64,000 nt of DNA, taken from positions 115,653 to 179,652 of the forward strand of contig NMRA01000460.1 of the NCBI GenBank assembly GCA_002633005.1. The letters are read 5' to 3'. Positions 38,373 to 51,850 of the stretch are shown here, in pieces. A model generated the notes under the pieces. It had not been told where the DNA came from, ran no database searches, and was given only the letters and a program-made list of their open reading frames with translations. A program made the position numbers and the translations under genes. Origin of the DNA: Phoronis australis. Its lineage: Eukaryota > Phoronida > Phoronidae. The first letter of the stretch is position 1. Each line of letters opens with the position of its first letter.

Positions 38373-41300
38373 ATGATGGCAGCCGCGGCTTCGCAGCAGC
38401 AAGGTTTGTTCTAAAATTCGATTTGCTGGTATTTAAATACCAAAAACTTGTAACGAAATGAAACAAGTTACGATAATTTGTTGTCACATGTACGCAACCT
38501 CATGCCGGCAGCGAAGAACGGTTGATAAAAGAATCGGGGAAATCAAACTGGTAAAGGTCAGGTGACAGTCGCCAAAAGCCGACTCAAGAGAACGCATCAC
38601 AATTTTAGCAGCAGCCGATTAATGACCGCTAACTTTTCCAACACCGGTAAATAAGTTAGTTTACTCTATGATGTGAGAAGTTTTAATGACACTAATTTTG
38701 AGTAAGATTTTATTGGTCCATTTTTTACCCATATCGGCGCAAACCTGTATACTTAGTATACAGCTTTCATTGGCGGCGCAGCACTGAAAAACGTAGGGGG
38801 CTATAGCCCCCCAGCCCCCTATGGTGCGCTGCCCATGGCTTTGGGCCAAGGCTTGGGCAATCCGGCGATGGTATGTGATGACCATTCCCTTAGAAGACGC
38901 CATTTTTGAAGAGTTCGAACAACCAGGAGCTACACAAAAAGGCATGGCGAACCTTTTACAGCACTGTGGCAAATAGTGAAAAAATAAGAACGGCTGATAC
39001 AATGATAAAATATGATGTAAACCCTTTACGGGCACAGCAATACATATCCGGATAAGCAGTCGAGGCCCCACCAACACGTCACTGACATATCAGCCAATCA
39101 TCGAGCTTTTGTTTGGCGCGCAACTCGGGCAAATGTGCGATGTGTTTATATGATAGAACCGGTTAACTGCTACATTATTTTTACTACAGTACCCTTTTAA
39201 GGAACTTGTGACTGTTTCATGCAACCGCCCACTGGTCTCACCAGTTACAAATAACACAGAAAAAATATTATAAGATACACAAGGCGGATTTAGACCACTT
39301 ACAGTTATGAAATTTGGTTGACGCATTCCCACATGATGGATATCCATGGTTTCTGCTGTAAAGCTATCAATTTTACAATTCCCGACCTCCCTTTTTTCAA
39401 ATTTCATGAGTCACAACAAATCCTTTTTCTTCTTTTGCCATTAATTCTCCGTCCCGGGGCGTCACCAATTCTACCCACAGATAGTCCCCAGCACATTGTC
39501 TGTCATAAGCCTGTCAACGTTTCCTTTTACAAGTGACAAACGTAGAATGGTTTTCCGTCATTTTAAAGATTAATAACTGAGATAGTACTGAAATCTTGCC
39601 ACTTTATCCATAGGTGTCTGTCATACTAACCTAATTCCGAAAGAGTGCTCTATGAATTGGATGGAGGCTTTTTCGAACCTGGCGTGCGTTCAGTAGACGC
39701 TGGGACCTACGCTAGGACCTAGCTAAAATCTAGTCAAGGTCACGTGTTCTCATTTAAAATACACGGCAATATCTCACGTAATCTCGCGAAGTCTTGCTTT
39801 TTAGCGAGGTCCTAGCGTTACTGAACGAGAGGCTGGTTTCCGTAAGAGTCGTATGTGGACTCTGTTGGTGAGGGCTCTTTCGGAAAACCTCGCCACAGGT
39901 TTATCAGGAAATCGTTTGTTCTTGAACAGAAGATTAATACCGGGCAAAATGTAAGAGTAACTCAGGTTATTATTATTATTTTTATGTTTACAATTGCCAG
40001 ATTCTTCAAGTTACTTATACAAACATGATATTTTATGTTGGCAATTGGTAACAGATTCAACGTTCAAAAAACTACATTGTATATCTAAACTTGCGCATTA
40101 AATAATAGGTGGAAAGAAGATTGCAACAGGGAGATTCTGTCTGGAACACTCTATTCATCTCATGCGCAGAATTTATTTGTAACTTCATGAAAAAATCACC
40201 AAATTCAAGGGGATGACCTGAATGGAAATCACTCATTCAAAATATCTCAGTATGTCTATGACACTACTGTTTTCATCAAAGACAAGAGATCTGGAACTGA
40301 GTGTCTCAGATTTTTGGAACAATTTTGAAAGGTTTCAGGTCTTATCTAAATTACAAGACCATCAAACGCTTATTTTGGAACAAATCGAATTGAGTTGGAT
40401 CTTCTGAACTTTACACGGGAAATTAAGGTAGTAAAATTTGTTTCCGATCAGTAGAAACATGGGAAGAATTACAGTTACCTAAACTTCGATTTTGAAATAA
40501 ATATTGGTTAGCTATTCAAATGTGTGCCCTGACAGGACTCTGAGGAAGCTAGGCTCTGCTGACGCCAGTATGGCGTTCAATGGCACTTGCTTAAATATTC
40601 TGTATGAAAACGTGCCTTTGGTATCACAGATTTTGTGACATAATAAAAATGTTATTCGTGGCCGCAAATCTTTTTGTAGTGAAGAAGTCTTTGACCTTCA
40701 TGCTTCGTAGAATTTTAAAGATTGACGTTACCTCTTATTGTAGATGTTCAGGGTTTAAAGTACTAAGACTAAGACGCCGGATTTTTTAAAAGGTATTTTG
40801 TTGATGATTTGCAGTCAGTTATTAGTTAAAAGCATTGGAAGATTTTCTATCGTTCACCCAGGAGAAATGTGAAGTTTTTGATAGGGTTATTTATCAGCCA
40901 CAAGACACAATTGATCTTTTTCAATTAAAGTGGAAAACCAACCGATTTTTTCAAATTTTGGAATTAAAAGGGTATAGGGTTTTGTATATGATTTAATGGA
41001 TAACCGAGTATAGTTCTTGGAGTTGATGCAAAGCAATACAGTCAAAATGGGTCGGCGTAAGAAATCCCAGACACCGTGTTTCATCTGTTGCGTTGCAACG
41101 ATTACTAAAACGTAAGAAGGGTCGTATACCAATGTATGACTGTTGTGTTCAGCACAGGTATGTTAAACTGAAAATCTGGGCGTCTGAGTTCAAAATGACA
41201 TTGCTATATGTTGTAGATAAGTCCTTAGCCAGTTTTGGGGTTTGATTTTAAAGCTAAAAGTGTGTCAGTTTTAGCACACTTCTTGGCACAAATTTATAGG

Positions 41301-42203
41301 CTGTTACTTTGTTTATCATATTTATCCATATACGGCTTAATTCTAAATGTTATTTACAGACTCTGACTGTGCTCAGCCTGAATGGAACGGTTTTCAGAGA
41401 ACCCGGAAAGACGACGTCGCTACCTTCCGTGACAGGTCAGCGAAAACGCTTTCATTGTAAAATTGGTCAATATGAAAGGAGAAACCATGGCGCCAGTCGG
41501 ACTCAGCATCTCTGTACTCGATTACGTCATTGTAGTGTACAAAGAATCATCGAAGCATGACGAATTAATCAGTGGCTTTCCGACAGGGATTACTTATGGG
41601 CGTAATCCACTGTGAATGGAGTAAAATTGCAAGGGTTAATGATGATGATATTTTGACAAATTAGTCATTACAAGGTTTGGATAATTCGTGTTTGTAAAGT
41701 AAATATTTATTAATTAGAGCCAACAAATGCGAGGTGTACCAAAAACGACCTATTAATGAAGTCAAGGACGTAGACCCGCGGGTAGTTACGGCAAACTTAC
41801 GAAATGATAGAAAGAAGAACACTGAATTTGTAATATGGAATAGAGTTAAATGTTCTAGTTACGTAGAAAAATAAATTGCTAAATCAAGCACAGGACCAAT
41901 GCAATGATACTTTCAAGTACCACATAGATTGGAAAAAATAGAAAGTATGGTCCAATAATCAATGTGAAATTCATTATTTATTCAGATATAATTTTGCCAA
42001 ACTATTTGTGCATAATTATTAGAGTATAGCTATTACTATTGCTATAACTATTGTTGTTATCATTTCTTATGATATTGCTAAATTTCAGAACTTCTAAATG
42101 TGTGTTGAAAACCAGAAAGCAAAGCAGCCCACAGAAGCCTATTGAAGAAGAAGTTATTTGCTGTAAAAATAAACCTGAAAATGTACACGGCTCGAGCTTC
42201 TAA
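38373..42203 (+). CDS. candidate three-exon gene for an unrecognised 73-residue protein
   Basis: I joined three exons: 38373-38403, 41360-41435 and 42089-42203. Exon 1 lies in the CpG-rich block and reads MMAAAASQQQ. Exon 2 follows TTATTTACAG and reads DSDCAQPEWNGFQRTRKDDV plus ATFRD. Exon 3 follows GCTAAATTTCAG and reads TSKCVLKTRKQSSPQKP, then EEEVICCKNKPENVHGSSF and stop. Both junctions restore a codon in phase (G+AC, AG+A), and the sum is 222 nt. The protein is hydrophilic and basic in the middle, with four cysteines and no signal peptide or membrane segment. I do not recognise a family. The first intron (about 3 kb) contains an inverted-repeat element and a THAP-like fragment. The gene lies between TMF1 and Wnt8. 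It may be a chance chain of open segments; conservation or a transcript would decide. Confidence 0.4.
38862..38945 (-). pseudogene. THAP-type zinc-finger N-terminal fragment
   Basis: The minus strand reads MPFCVAPGCSNSSK...GMVITYHRR. The C-x4-C start after MP and the ..ITYHR phrase about 15 residues later resemble the first part of a THAP DNA-binding domain (C2CH, found in THAP proteins and P-element-like transposases). The rest of the domain is not visible; a palindromic repeat follows. It is likely a relic of a transposon or gene fragment. Confidence 0.3.
39682..39830 (+). mobile_element. short inverted-repeat element (MITE-like), copy A
   Basis: The left end CGTTCAGTAGACGCTGGGAC and the right end GTCCTAGCGTTACTGAACG are inverse copies. 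Inside, CTAGCTAAAATCTAGTC, GTTCTCATTTAAAATACACG, CAATATCTCACGTAATCTCG and TTGCTTTTTAGCGAGG follow in order. The inverse of this series recurs at 53058-53208 and 52279-52397, and the same series, diverged, at 17424-17553. It has no coding capacity. Confidence 0.8.
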
Positions 42204-42828
42204 CGATAAAACAAGAATAGACAAAAAAGAAATGCTGTTTCATCTGTGTATTGGTTTAAACCAGTAAGTCATCAAACAGTAATCGTTCATGCGACAAAAA
42301 TCACAACCAAGCCGTGATCATCAGGTATTACACACACAACTTACGAATGAACATCAAACGATTCCGCTGTTTGTTTACACCGGCAATTTTCTTCAATATG
42401 TATACTACGCGGCATTTCCCCCTTTCCATAGCTTTTGGAAAGATAATCGGTTTGCACGTATTGTAATTAGGCAGAAAGTATTTGCATTCAACCGTTTGTT
42501 GTCCGTATTACCTGGCGCTGAGTTTTTCAGTGGGTTTTACAAGGAGATTACCACGAAGCCACTGGTGTGGTCGTTTGATTTGATTGGCCGAGAAGGTGAG
42601 ACTCTTTGCCAAATAAGCGAGGACCATGGGGTGTGGGATCATTTGTCTTATTCGATTTGGAGAAGTGCACTTGACTCGCTATGATAATACACATGTAGCA
42701 CTAGGATCCCTGGATCGACTTGAGATAGCTGTGATAGGGTTTAGCTGTCGATTAACACTCGTACAGTACTCAATAACTGGAGAGACTAAATTTTTGTAAG
42801 ACGGGGCAGCGGACAAAATTGATAAAGA

Positions 42829-45800
42829 ATGGAATATCAACGGACTGGATTTATTTTGCTTATGTTTGTATGTTATGCCGTAACTCGTATTAGTTCTTGG
42901 TAAGTAACTCTCTTTTTAAGGGATTACCTGTTTACTAGATGTGTGCTATCTAATGCTGATTGCATTTCTCGTACAGTTTATTATTTTAGCGAGACAAATA
43001 CGACTCAAGTATGTGTGTACTTACCAACATAATGAAAAACAGGTAGCATAATGTATCATTATTTTCATCCTCTTTGAAATGTTTTTCCAACCATATACAG
43101 CTTTTAATTAATAAAAAGAACCGATTTCAACGATTTTGTTTATTTTTACAGGTCATTAAATGAAATTCTGATGACAGGTCAGAAGGTATGAATTTTGAAC
43201 TTTACCTTAACAGTATTAGCGTTAACTTAGACCATTTATTTTAGTTAGACAAATTACCAAAACCTGATAAATTATACATTGGCTGTAGTAAGATTCAAAC
43301 TGCCAGACGAAAGACATTTTATCGATTTTCCGACCGAAAATGCATTTTTGAGATTATAGGTGAATGGAATAGACTTCTTGAAGTTTTTAGCTTTGACCAG
43401 AGCTATAAAACATCAAAATCTGTGTTGTGTTTTTTGTTGTTTTTAATGCAAAATCGCTAATTCTTGTCGATGTTTGCCAAATATTCGCTGAAATCAAGAC
43501 CGGTGACTCTTAAAATACTCTGTCATTTTTCGAGAGGGATTCAGTTCCACCAGCAAAGCGTTGGGTTGCGACCACGGGGTTCCTAGTTTCGGGTTCACGC
43601 AGAGGCTGATCTCAAAAAATACTTTTTTCACCGATAATGTCCATTTGAAATAAACCTTAACAACTTTTTCAGTTTTTGGTTAGATAATTGCGTTTCTTAA
43701 TGATAACCACTTTACATTATTTCGTTGACTGTATTTTTGACGATTGCAACTACTGTCGTCATGATCTTGTTCTCGTGAAATGCTAAAGAACAATTGCTTT
43801 TCCACGTAGTTTTATAATTGATATTAGCTGGCAATCATTTTTGGGCATTTCCTCCTTTTATCTCTGAGAAAACACATTCAAAACCAGGCCACTCATATCA
43901 ATAAAATCTGCCTAAAAATTCATCACCGTGATAGGATTTGATTTCAGTTGTGACAAAGAAAACCCGGGCCTTTAGGAGTCAAAAACGTTTCGGAAAATAG
44001 TAAAGCCAGCCAGGAAAACGTGGTGAGCTAATTAGGACACTTTTCGAGTTCACATTCAGACATTAGTGCAAAATAAATTCAACTTTATACTTAACTAAAT
44101 AAATTTTACAATAGTTTTTTTTTCACATCAATGGGTCACACGTATGTCGACTACCAAAAATTGCTGAAACCAATTTATTTCCATAGACTTGAACCCCTTC
44201 TTGCTTTTCACATTTGACAAAATGTGAGCTTCTATTGTTATGTCATATATTAAGAGCTTGTAATTTTTAGTCATGGTTATGCATTCTTAAATATCTAACG
44301 CGTAAGAAGGTTCTGATGAAGTTCAAACGAACTGAATCAAATGCTCAGTTGATGGTTCGTGGTGTGAAACGCGAACATGACAGTCAAGTTGCAATATTGC
44401 GTTCGAGGGTAATCCATGAGTCGCACCTGCTTACCTTCATCAGCCACCTTCTAAGAACGGATACCCTTTGAACAATGTTAGATATTGGCGTAAACTGTCG
44501 TAGCATGATACCCGCCCTTTGTTAAACTGTTCCGAAATAATAGATTGTTTTCCTTAAACGTGACATTCGAGCCTTTTATGTGAGACGATTGCAATTAATC
44601 CAATTCACTGAGATTGTGACTGGAGCAGAATTTAATAGTTTTAGCAAATACAAAACTGGAAATGCAACCACCCATATTATATTTTAAGTGTGATAAGCTT
44701 TTCAGTAAATTTTTCTTGGGTTTTAGGCTTTTCTAGTGAAAACTTTTATGAGAGGACAAAATTCCTATATTTACCAGATAAGATAAACTTGAATTTTATC
44801 TCAATGTTTATTTATCCGTTAATATCAAGTTACGCTATCATCGTCCAAATATAAAAAGCCAGGCAAACACGAGTCAAAATAATACACTTGTTTAATGTTC
44901 AAACAAAACGGTACCATAAACCGTTTCCGTAATACGTTTCTTATTATCAAATTACAGTTAATGCTATATTGTGGTTCTTAATCATTCACAAAATTCTGTA
45001 TTCAGCTTGAAACCTTTTTTGCATTTCATTAAAGGTTCAGGTCTTATCCATTTCTGTTCACCCCCTTGCAATTAAAGGCCACTGTGGTGTCATCAATCAT
45101 AGATAAATTTTAAAATAACTTTTGAGAAGTCTGTGTACGTCTTTACATTCTATCTAGCTAAAATTATAAGGCACGACCCACGGTTTAAAATCTCTAAACT
45201 CACACTAGACTCGGGCTCAAATTTAAAAGTTTTAACTTTCAAGGCTGTGCTTGAACCAATTATACCGCATCAGATGAGTATAAACCTATAAGTTTACTAG
45301 AAGCGATATGAAATTAGTTAATTTATAAATTGATTTTCGAGTGTAGACCCCGAGCCCAAGTCACTCTACTACTCAAAATACGACTTGGAGCATGCGATGA
45401 AAAACCATTTCCATTTCCAAACTTTTCTTAAAGTGCATCGACAGGAACAGAAAAGAGTCGAAAAGCCATCAGCCTTGACCGAGTAGGGCTACTATCAACC
45501 AATCAATCAACCAGTCAATCAACCTTATCAATCAATCGCCAATGATCTGTCAATTCCCTCAACTTCAGTTATGGCGAGGACTTTTTGTGACCAGTTTGTT
45601 AGAGTTAAACATTCATTTTCGACGGAAACGCCCGTTTAAATTAAGTGGCTTGAAAATCTACACTTGTTGTGTCTTGTTAGACAAAACAAGCATTGCCTAC
45701 TTATGTTCCTGTGCCTTAAAATTTGGCATCAAAGACAAGGAAAACCCCAGAGTTCGAACAAAGCCAAGCTTTAGCACTGTAAACGCTTAGTTATTTTGTT

Positions 45801-48800
45801 GAGTAAGAAAGAAGTACACAATAGACGCACACAAAAATGTTTTGTGCAACTGACAGCTCGAATCTGTATCATTGTTACACGACTGACAGACCCGACAATC
45901 CGTGCAGAAAGGATCCTATTGATTTATCCTTCAATGGCACAGTTCGTCTGCAATTTGTATTAGCTATCGTTTGATTTCTGTGAAGCGCATTAAGTTTGCC
46001 CAGTCTGGAATGCATTTGACGGAGGATTGGTTTTTCTTAATACAGATATGGGTAAGAACGAGACGAACGCCGAAATTCCCAAAATATAGTTACACAAATA
46101 GTAGCATATCCTCATCCGCTGTATAGAAGAATCTCGTGTAATTCTAAGTAATTGTTTAGAAACTGATCAAGCGTACTGAGGAGAAATACTTCATAGGCTT
46201 CTATGCGAGTCTTTGCTGTGATTGTTCCTCAGAGAGCGTATAGGGTTAATCGCATTTCTTTGCCATTTTCCGTCTAATTTCAAAACATAATATAGACAGC
46301 CAGTACTTGACCATGGCATTATATAGGCTTCGTTTATACACACGGAATACTCAAGGAAAATATGTAACAGCACTTGTTACTCAAAAAGCCTTAGGGTGGA
46401 TTAAACCCGATCTCATCGCAACTTTGATATTCAGACCCCATTGACGCTTTGCGATGCCCACAACTTTGTCATGGCTATCTGTACACGTGAATGTTAACTT
46501 TGTTCCATCAAGTTCGCTTATGCTGTCCTTTTTGATCATCGTGTATCACTTACATTTACGTTTCATTTCAAATACAAGTCTCATTGTATTTTTGTATTCA
46601 GATTAGTTGGCACTCTACACAATTATACGCACATTTTTCACAAACACTTCATCGGCCATTCAAATTGATATTGTTAACTGCATTCACTAGATCTATGTAA
46701 AAAAACTATTGATGAAAAGTCCAATTTTTCGCTTGGGTTATTCTTCACAAATTCAGGGTACGTGTGTAGAAATGAAATTAGCGTGCGGGGAACTTTAGCA
46801 GAGCCTCGATTGCTTTTATTGTGTCCGGATTAAGCAACGCAGTTAGGTATAAAATCCCTTTTGGGCATTTCTTCCATTAATTCTTATAAAGACACGGTTT
46901 TATACCCCGTTTTATACAATGTTGAGCCTACGCCGTGGGCTAGCACCAGTATGGATGTCTCGCATTAGAAAATAACACCAACTCAGTTGATCCGCCGTAA
47001 TAGTCGAGAATGTCACGCTAGTTCTTAAGTCGGACTTGTCTTTCTTGTCAGGATGGTATAAATAGGGCTATTCTTTTGCTACTAGGTATTGGCAATTTAG
47101 ATATTAGACTAGTGATTAAAATTAAATGCTTCAGTTTGCGGAAAACTTATGGAGAATAAAAAGTGAGTCACTTTTCTGAATGATGACGCTTTAATGGACG
47201 ATTGGTCAACAAGAATGCAAATTGTCATAGGATTTTGCGATGTCGCCCGTGTTAACACTTAAGTCCTATCGTTAGTTGATAGGCGTTGTATAACCATGAC
47301 GTCTATTCATGGAAACCCACCCACTTTTAACTCAACAGAAGTTCCAGTAGTGTACAAAATAAAAGTTAGAGGACTGAAACCATTACTACGAAAACGTGCA
47401 CGAATAGAAGAGCCAGAGCATCTAAAAATACACAGTAAATCAAAGCAACATCAAAGTCGTTTTCCTTGTCTGTGACAATAACACTGGGGTTCGTTCAGCG
47501 ATAAGGTAAAATATCGCCTCAGTAGGATACAATAAGGGAAATAAGTTTATAGTTTACTTAAAATTGCTAAAAATTAGTATCATTGCGTAAAGAATAAATT
47601 ATTTAATATAGCCAGATTTATCGTCGATCATCAAAATAAACTATGGATACATGGTAAGGATATAACAGTCAGTTGAACCCAGAGTCACCTGTGAATTACC
47701 CAGTGAAAATTATGAATAAATGAATTATAACAAATATACAGTGAGTATGGAGAAATAAATGGACAGACACGATGAAGAAGTTATTACTCATGAGCAAAAT
47801 TAAGATGATAAATAACAGAAAGTTACATAATCGTGGTTCGAAAACTTTACCGAAGTCTTAAACAGATTTACAAATATAACAATTGGCGATGGTGCAGTCA
47901 AAGCAACAGTTTTTAAAGGGACATTGTAGGACTTACGACTGAAAATGCATTTATGGAACAACTTAGCTTACGTATACAAAGGATCCTTTGTCAAATGCAC
48001 TTTTGTGTTTGTCTTCCAGGCACATCTCACGTTTTCCGAAAGTGTTGCTGCTGGTGTCCAGCAAGGATCAGACGAGTGTCGCTACCAGTTTCGGTGGGAC
48101 AGATGGAATTGTCCGCAGACGGTGTTTACTTCAAGTCATATGCCTAAAGGTATATTTCTGTGGTGCGATGATCTTAGATCGGGGTTAATCCATATTAAAA
48201 TAGTTAGATTCTCCACTTACTTCGTTGTTAATGCATTTTATTGCCATACACCTTCGAATTGTTCTTATTTTGATTATTTAGGAAATTCTTTCCAAAATTC
48301 AACGACATAAACTGCAATTCAGCCGTTTTTTAGTATTTCTTTATATTTATCTCTTTAAGCACTTCACTGATTTTCTACCTATCTGATTTATTTCATTTCA
48401 ACTTCGTTTTACGTATGGCTTACTATAAAATTTAACTTCAGAATGTGAGACACTTTGCTTAATAATGGAATCTTCTAAACAAACAAACAAACTCATTTAA
48501 ATCTTTTGCTCCTTTTCAGCTATACGTGAGACGGCGTTTGTTCACGCAATCAGCTCTGCTGCTGTGATGTACACTCTAACACGAAACTGTAGCAAGGGCG
48601 ATTTTGACAACTGTGGATGTGATTCCAATATGGTCGGAAAGAACAAAGGTCAGTGAAAATAAACATTTTTAGTTGCAAATGCGCACAAACGCGCGCGTTG
48701 GATTGACAAAGCCGATAAAGTACAATATTCAAAGAGATATATTTGCTTTTGTTAATATTTCTCTTTATCCTATTTTCACCAGTTTAGAACGTAGGACTTT

Positions 48801-50613
48801 CACCAATCAGATAGTGTATCTAAAATCTAAGCATGTCCTAAACTGCTGTCATGTGTGTATTTTTGTTCATTTACAAGGTACAGAAAGTGTTATTTCGGGG
48901 CTCATCATTAGAAAGTCTTGCATTAACCATGTTTATTAAAAAACAATTAAACATCCAAAAAGCGTGTTAATTAAACGCTCTGTCTTGTACCTGTTTTCTC
49001 CTATTGTTTTAGAATACCGAATTAGTTCGCTCAAAATGGTATTTCGTGGCGTTGCTTTCACAAAATTCTAGACCTGAACTAAAATCTTAAATCAATTTAA
49101 TTTTATTTTGATGAATTAATGAAACAGATACAACCTCTCTATGAACAACAGTCGGGTAAGAAGTCAAATCTTTGATCGGTTATACTATCCTCCGGCAAAG
49201 GGCCTGTGTATTTAGCTATGGTAGGCGTCACACCGTGTGCGGGTTCGTGAGTACATGCAGAGAATGACTCTTTTCTGTGTGGAACACATATTTCTCTGCA
49301 AACTTAAAAAATATGCTTACGACGTGCTGTAGAGCAGACCGTCAGCATTCTACCATTTGACTGCATTTTCACGGATGTTGATTTTCATGCACTTCCTCCT
49401 ACATCTCAGAGATTTTGTCCTGACTGTCAAACACATACCGTCACCACTTAGCCATTTGACCATACTTTCCGGGATTCTGGCTAGGGGATTTCTGGCCCTC
49501 CAGCACTTCAAAAGGGATTTCGAACAAACTTTAAAGAAATTTGCCTACGAAGTGCCATGGCGCATATAACGATTCATCCTTGAATTTTAGCCTGCTCGTA
49601 ATTTTCACATATCTACGTAGAGAAATTATATTCTGTGCGCAACCTCCAACCGGACCTTCGGCAAGGGATAATGACGTCTTTGACAGCATTGTTTTGTCTT
49701 TTAGCCGGTCCTAACTGGGAGTGGGGCGGATGCAGTGATAATGTCAAGTTTGGTGATCGCATATCGAGAACGTTTGTGGATGCGCTGGAACGAGGAAAGG
49801 ACACCCAAGCAGCCATCATTCTTCATAATAATGAGGCAGGTCGAAAGGTAACCACAGATTTCAGATCTTGTAGCCAGTGAACATCGGTACGAAACATAAC
49901 ATACGCAGTGCACTAATTGACGAAGAATTTATAAAATTTGATATCTAAATTTGAACGTTGTTATTCAGAGTATCACGAGAATTTACCGATTTTTTCTAGT
50001 AAAAGTGATATTCTGATTACAATTAACTAATCTGTAGAGTGTCATAAATCGGAACATTTATGTAAATTGCTGTTTTTTTCTTTGTCAGGCAGTGTACAAA
50101 ACGTTGAAATTGATTTGCAAGTGTCACGGGGTCTCGGGCAGCTGTGCAACGCAAACATGTTGGAGGCAATTGGCGGAGTTCCGTGAAATTGGCGACTTCT
50201 TAAAGAAGAAATATCTCAAGTCAGTACAAGTCGACTACCAGAACGGAAAACTTCAACGAGGCCGCAATCAGAGGGCGCTCTCAACGATTTCCAGGTCCGA
50301 CTTGATCTACCTCGAAGATTCTCCAGATTACTGTCGTGTGAACACTTCGGCGAATGTTTACGGTACGATCGGAAGAGAATGTAGTCGACCAAAGGATAAG
50401 ACGAAAGAAAATCGGTACGAGAGAAGAAGCTGTAATCGTATTTGCACTTCGTGCGGTTTGAAAGTACGCAAACACTACGTCCAAGTTCGCCAAAGTTGTA
50501 ACTGTAAATTTCACTGGTGTTGTGCCGTCAAATGCGAGGAGTGTGTTCAAACCGTGTTGAAATTAACGTGTATGCCCGGCTCCAAGGTTCGCAGATCAGT
50601 TTTAAGCTTGTAA
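42829..50613 (+). CDS. WNT8: Wnt8 secreted signalling protein
   Basis: Wnt8 is a secreted lipid-modified ligand for Frizzled and LRP5/6 that stabilises beta-catenin; in deuterostome embryos it patterns posterior or vegetal territories. Six coding exons with agreeing phases: 42829-42899, 43152-43185, 48020-48149, 48520-48648, 49705-49847, 50089-50613, giving 343 residues (family about 350-360). Exon 1 encodes a signal peptide, MEYQRTGFILLMFVCYAVTR. The body carries Wnt8-specific blocks: ILMTGQKAHLTFSESVAAG, CRYQFRWDRWNCP, RETAFVHAISSAAVMYTLTR, CSKGDFDNCGCD, WEWGGCSDNVKFG and LHNNEAGRKAVYKTLK. The CKCHGVSGSC loop has the Ser that is palmitoleoylated in Wnts, and ERRSCNRICTSCGL and CNCKFHWCCAVKCEEC supply the cysteine-rich C-terminal domain. 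Intron 2 is the longest (4.8 kb) and may hold control elements. The exon-1 ATG is chosen because the signal peptide begins there. Confidence 0.96.
43340..43520 (+). repeat. dispersed repeat family C, copy 2
   Basis: Partner of 35940-36110, in Wnt8 intron 2 in the same orientation. About the same length, and diverged. Confidence 0.45.
45495..45540. repeat. imperfect AATC microsatellite
   Basis: Repeats of CAATCAATC, CAGTCAATC and CAATCAATCG run through this stretch of Wnt8 intron 2. Confidence 0.8.
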
Positions 50614-50805
50614 ATAATACGTTATCGTATCAAGCTGAAACGAAAAGTACACGTCATGTTTTTATGAATTTGTGAAACATCGAGTCCCCCTCTCCCACGA
50701 GTTATGTTCAGATACTGGATGGGCCTCGCGCTCAGATAATCCGGGATTGCATTCTGTGGACCAAAGACAATTGCTAAAAAGGTTTTGTGATCACATGCTT
50801 CACTT

Positions 50806-50885
50806 GTAATGAATAGCGATATCTCGAGAAAGCTTGCGAGATCTTGTGTTTCGCGATTTTTTTGCCTCTACGGAACGCAGGCATG
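50806..50885 (+). mobile_element. partial, diverged copy of the inverted-repeat element (copy E)
   Basis: GCGATATCTCGAGAAAGC..GCGAGATCTTGTGTTTCGCGA...ACGGAACGCAGGC parallels the right half of copy A (CAATATCTCACG..TCGCGAAGTCTTGCTTTTTAGCGAGG...ACTGAACG). Only half is recognisable. Confidence 0.35.
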
Positions 50886-51282
50886 TTATCGGTGTCTCTT
50901 ATAGTGATCGTAGAATAGTAGTCAGCTGAAGTCGCAAGCTGCCATGATACAGCTGGTTACAAATATAAATTATTTTATTGTGATATCATATGTATATTGG
51001 TGTTATATATTTTGTTATGCAAATACATTATTATCTAGTAGAAAAACACCTTTTCTACGGTTTTATGTTATCCAGCAACTGGTCCATAAACAACAACGTA
51101 AATCATAATGCATACCGTTTAATTTTGAAAAAAAAATCTGCTACGAGTATTTTGCAATTTTTAATTTTAAGACACCCTTCCTTTTTGTTTTGGTTATTGG
51201 GAATAACACATTTGCTTCTGACGTCAATCAGTCATGAAATGATTAAGATAAACTTCCTTTCCACACACTCTGCTTCTTAAAT

Positions 51283-51850
51283 AGTACCTTATCGATAAGT
51301 CTGTGTATTTTGCCAAATATCTACAAAGCACTGATTGAACTCAGTACAAGTACATATTTTCTGAATGTAAAAAGCCTGGAAAATGTTTGGCAATCTCCTC
51401 TGCCATTAATTGGGTCACGTGAAAAAGTTTTTTTTTTGTAGAATCCAGCAAAAGGCTAAAGGTGTATTGACAATAAAAGAACGATGTCAACAGCGTGACT
51501 AAATTTTGCTTGATGTAAATGTTAAAGATGAAATATCCAAAACGCTGTTACAGTTTTCTAAAATGTGATTTCGTTTTCGATCTATGCAACTCGAGTTTTT
51601 CATGAAAATCATAAAAGTGCTATATTTGATTCTCCCTTATGAAAAAATTAAACAGTTTGAAAAACAATTCCTACAACAGTTTTGCAGAACAGCGCATAAT
51701 GCATAGTATCTAAAAGCTTTATATGAATCCGATCAGCCATTTCCTAGAAATTGTTTTCCAAAGTTAGCCAGATTTAGACATTTTCTGTGATAAAACATCT
51801 TAACTTAAAGTATACTACGTAAGCGTATTAAATTACCTGCCACGAGGCGC
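51283..51850 (+). repeat. dispersed repeat family A, copy 3
   Basis: Contains GATAAGTCTGTGTATT, CTACAAAGCA, ACATATTTTCTGA, GGGTCACGTGA, AAAACGCTGTTA, TTTCGTTTTCG and CTACGTAAGCG in the same order as copy 2. It lies downstream of Wnt8. Confidence 0.5.

Noticed and set aside
42289-42684. 131-codon open frame just upstream of Wnt8
   Set aside because: No recognisable domain and no splice context; it lies in the likely Wnt8 promoter region. Length alone is modest evidence in 64 kb of six-frame sequence.
43550-43620. tRNA-like GGGTTCACGC segment
   Set aside because: No acceptor or anticodon stem can be formed around it.
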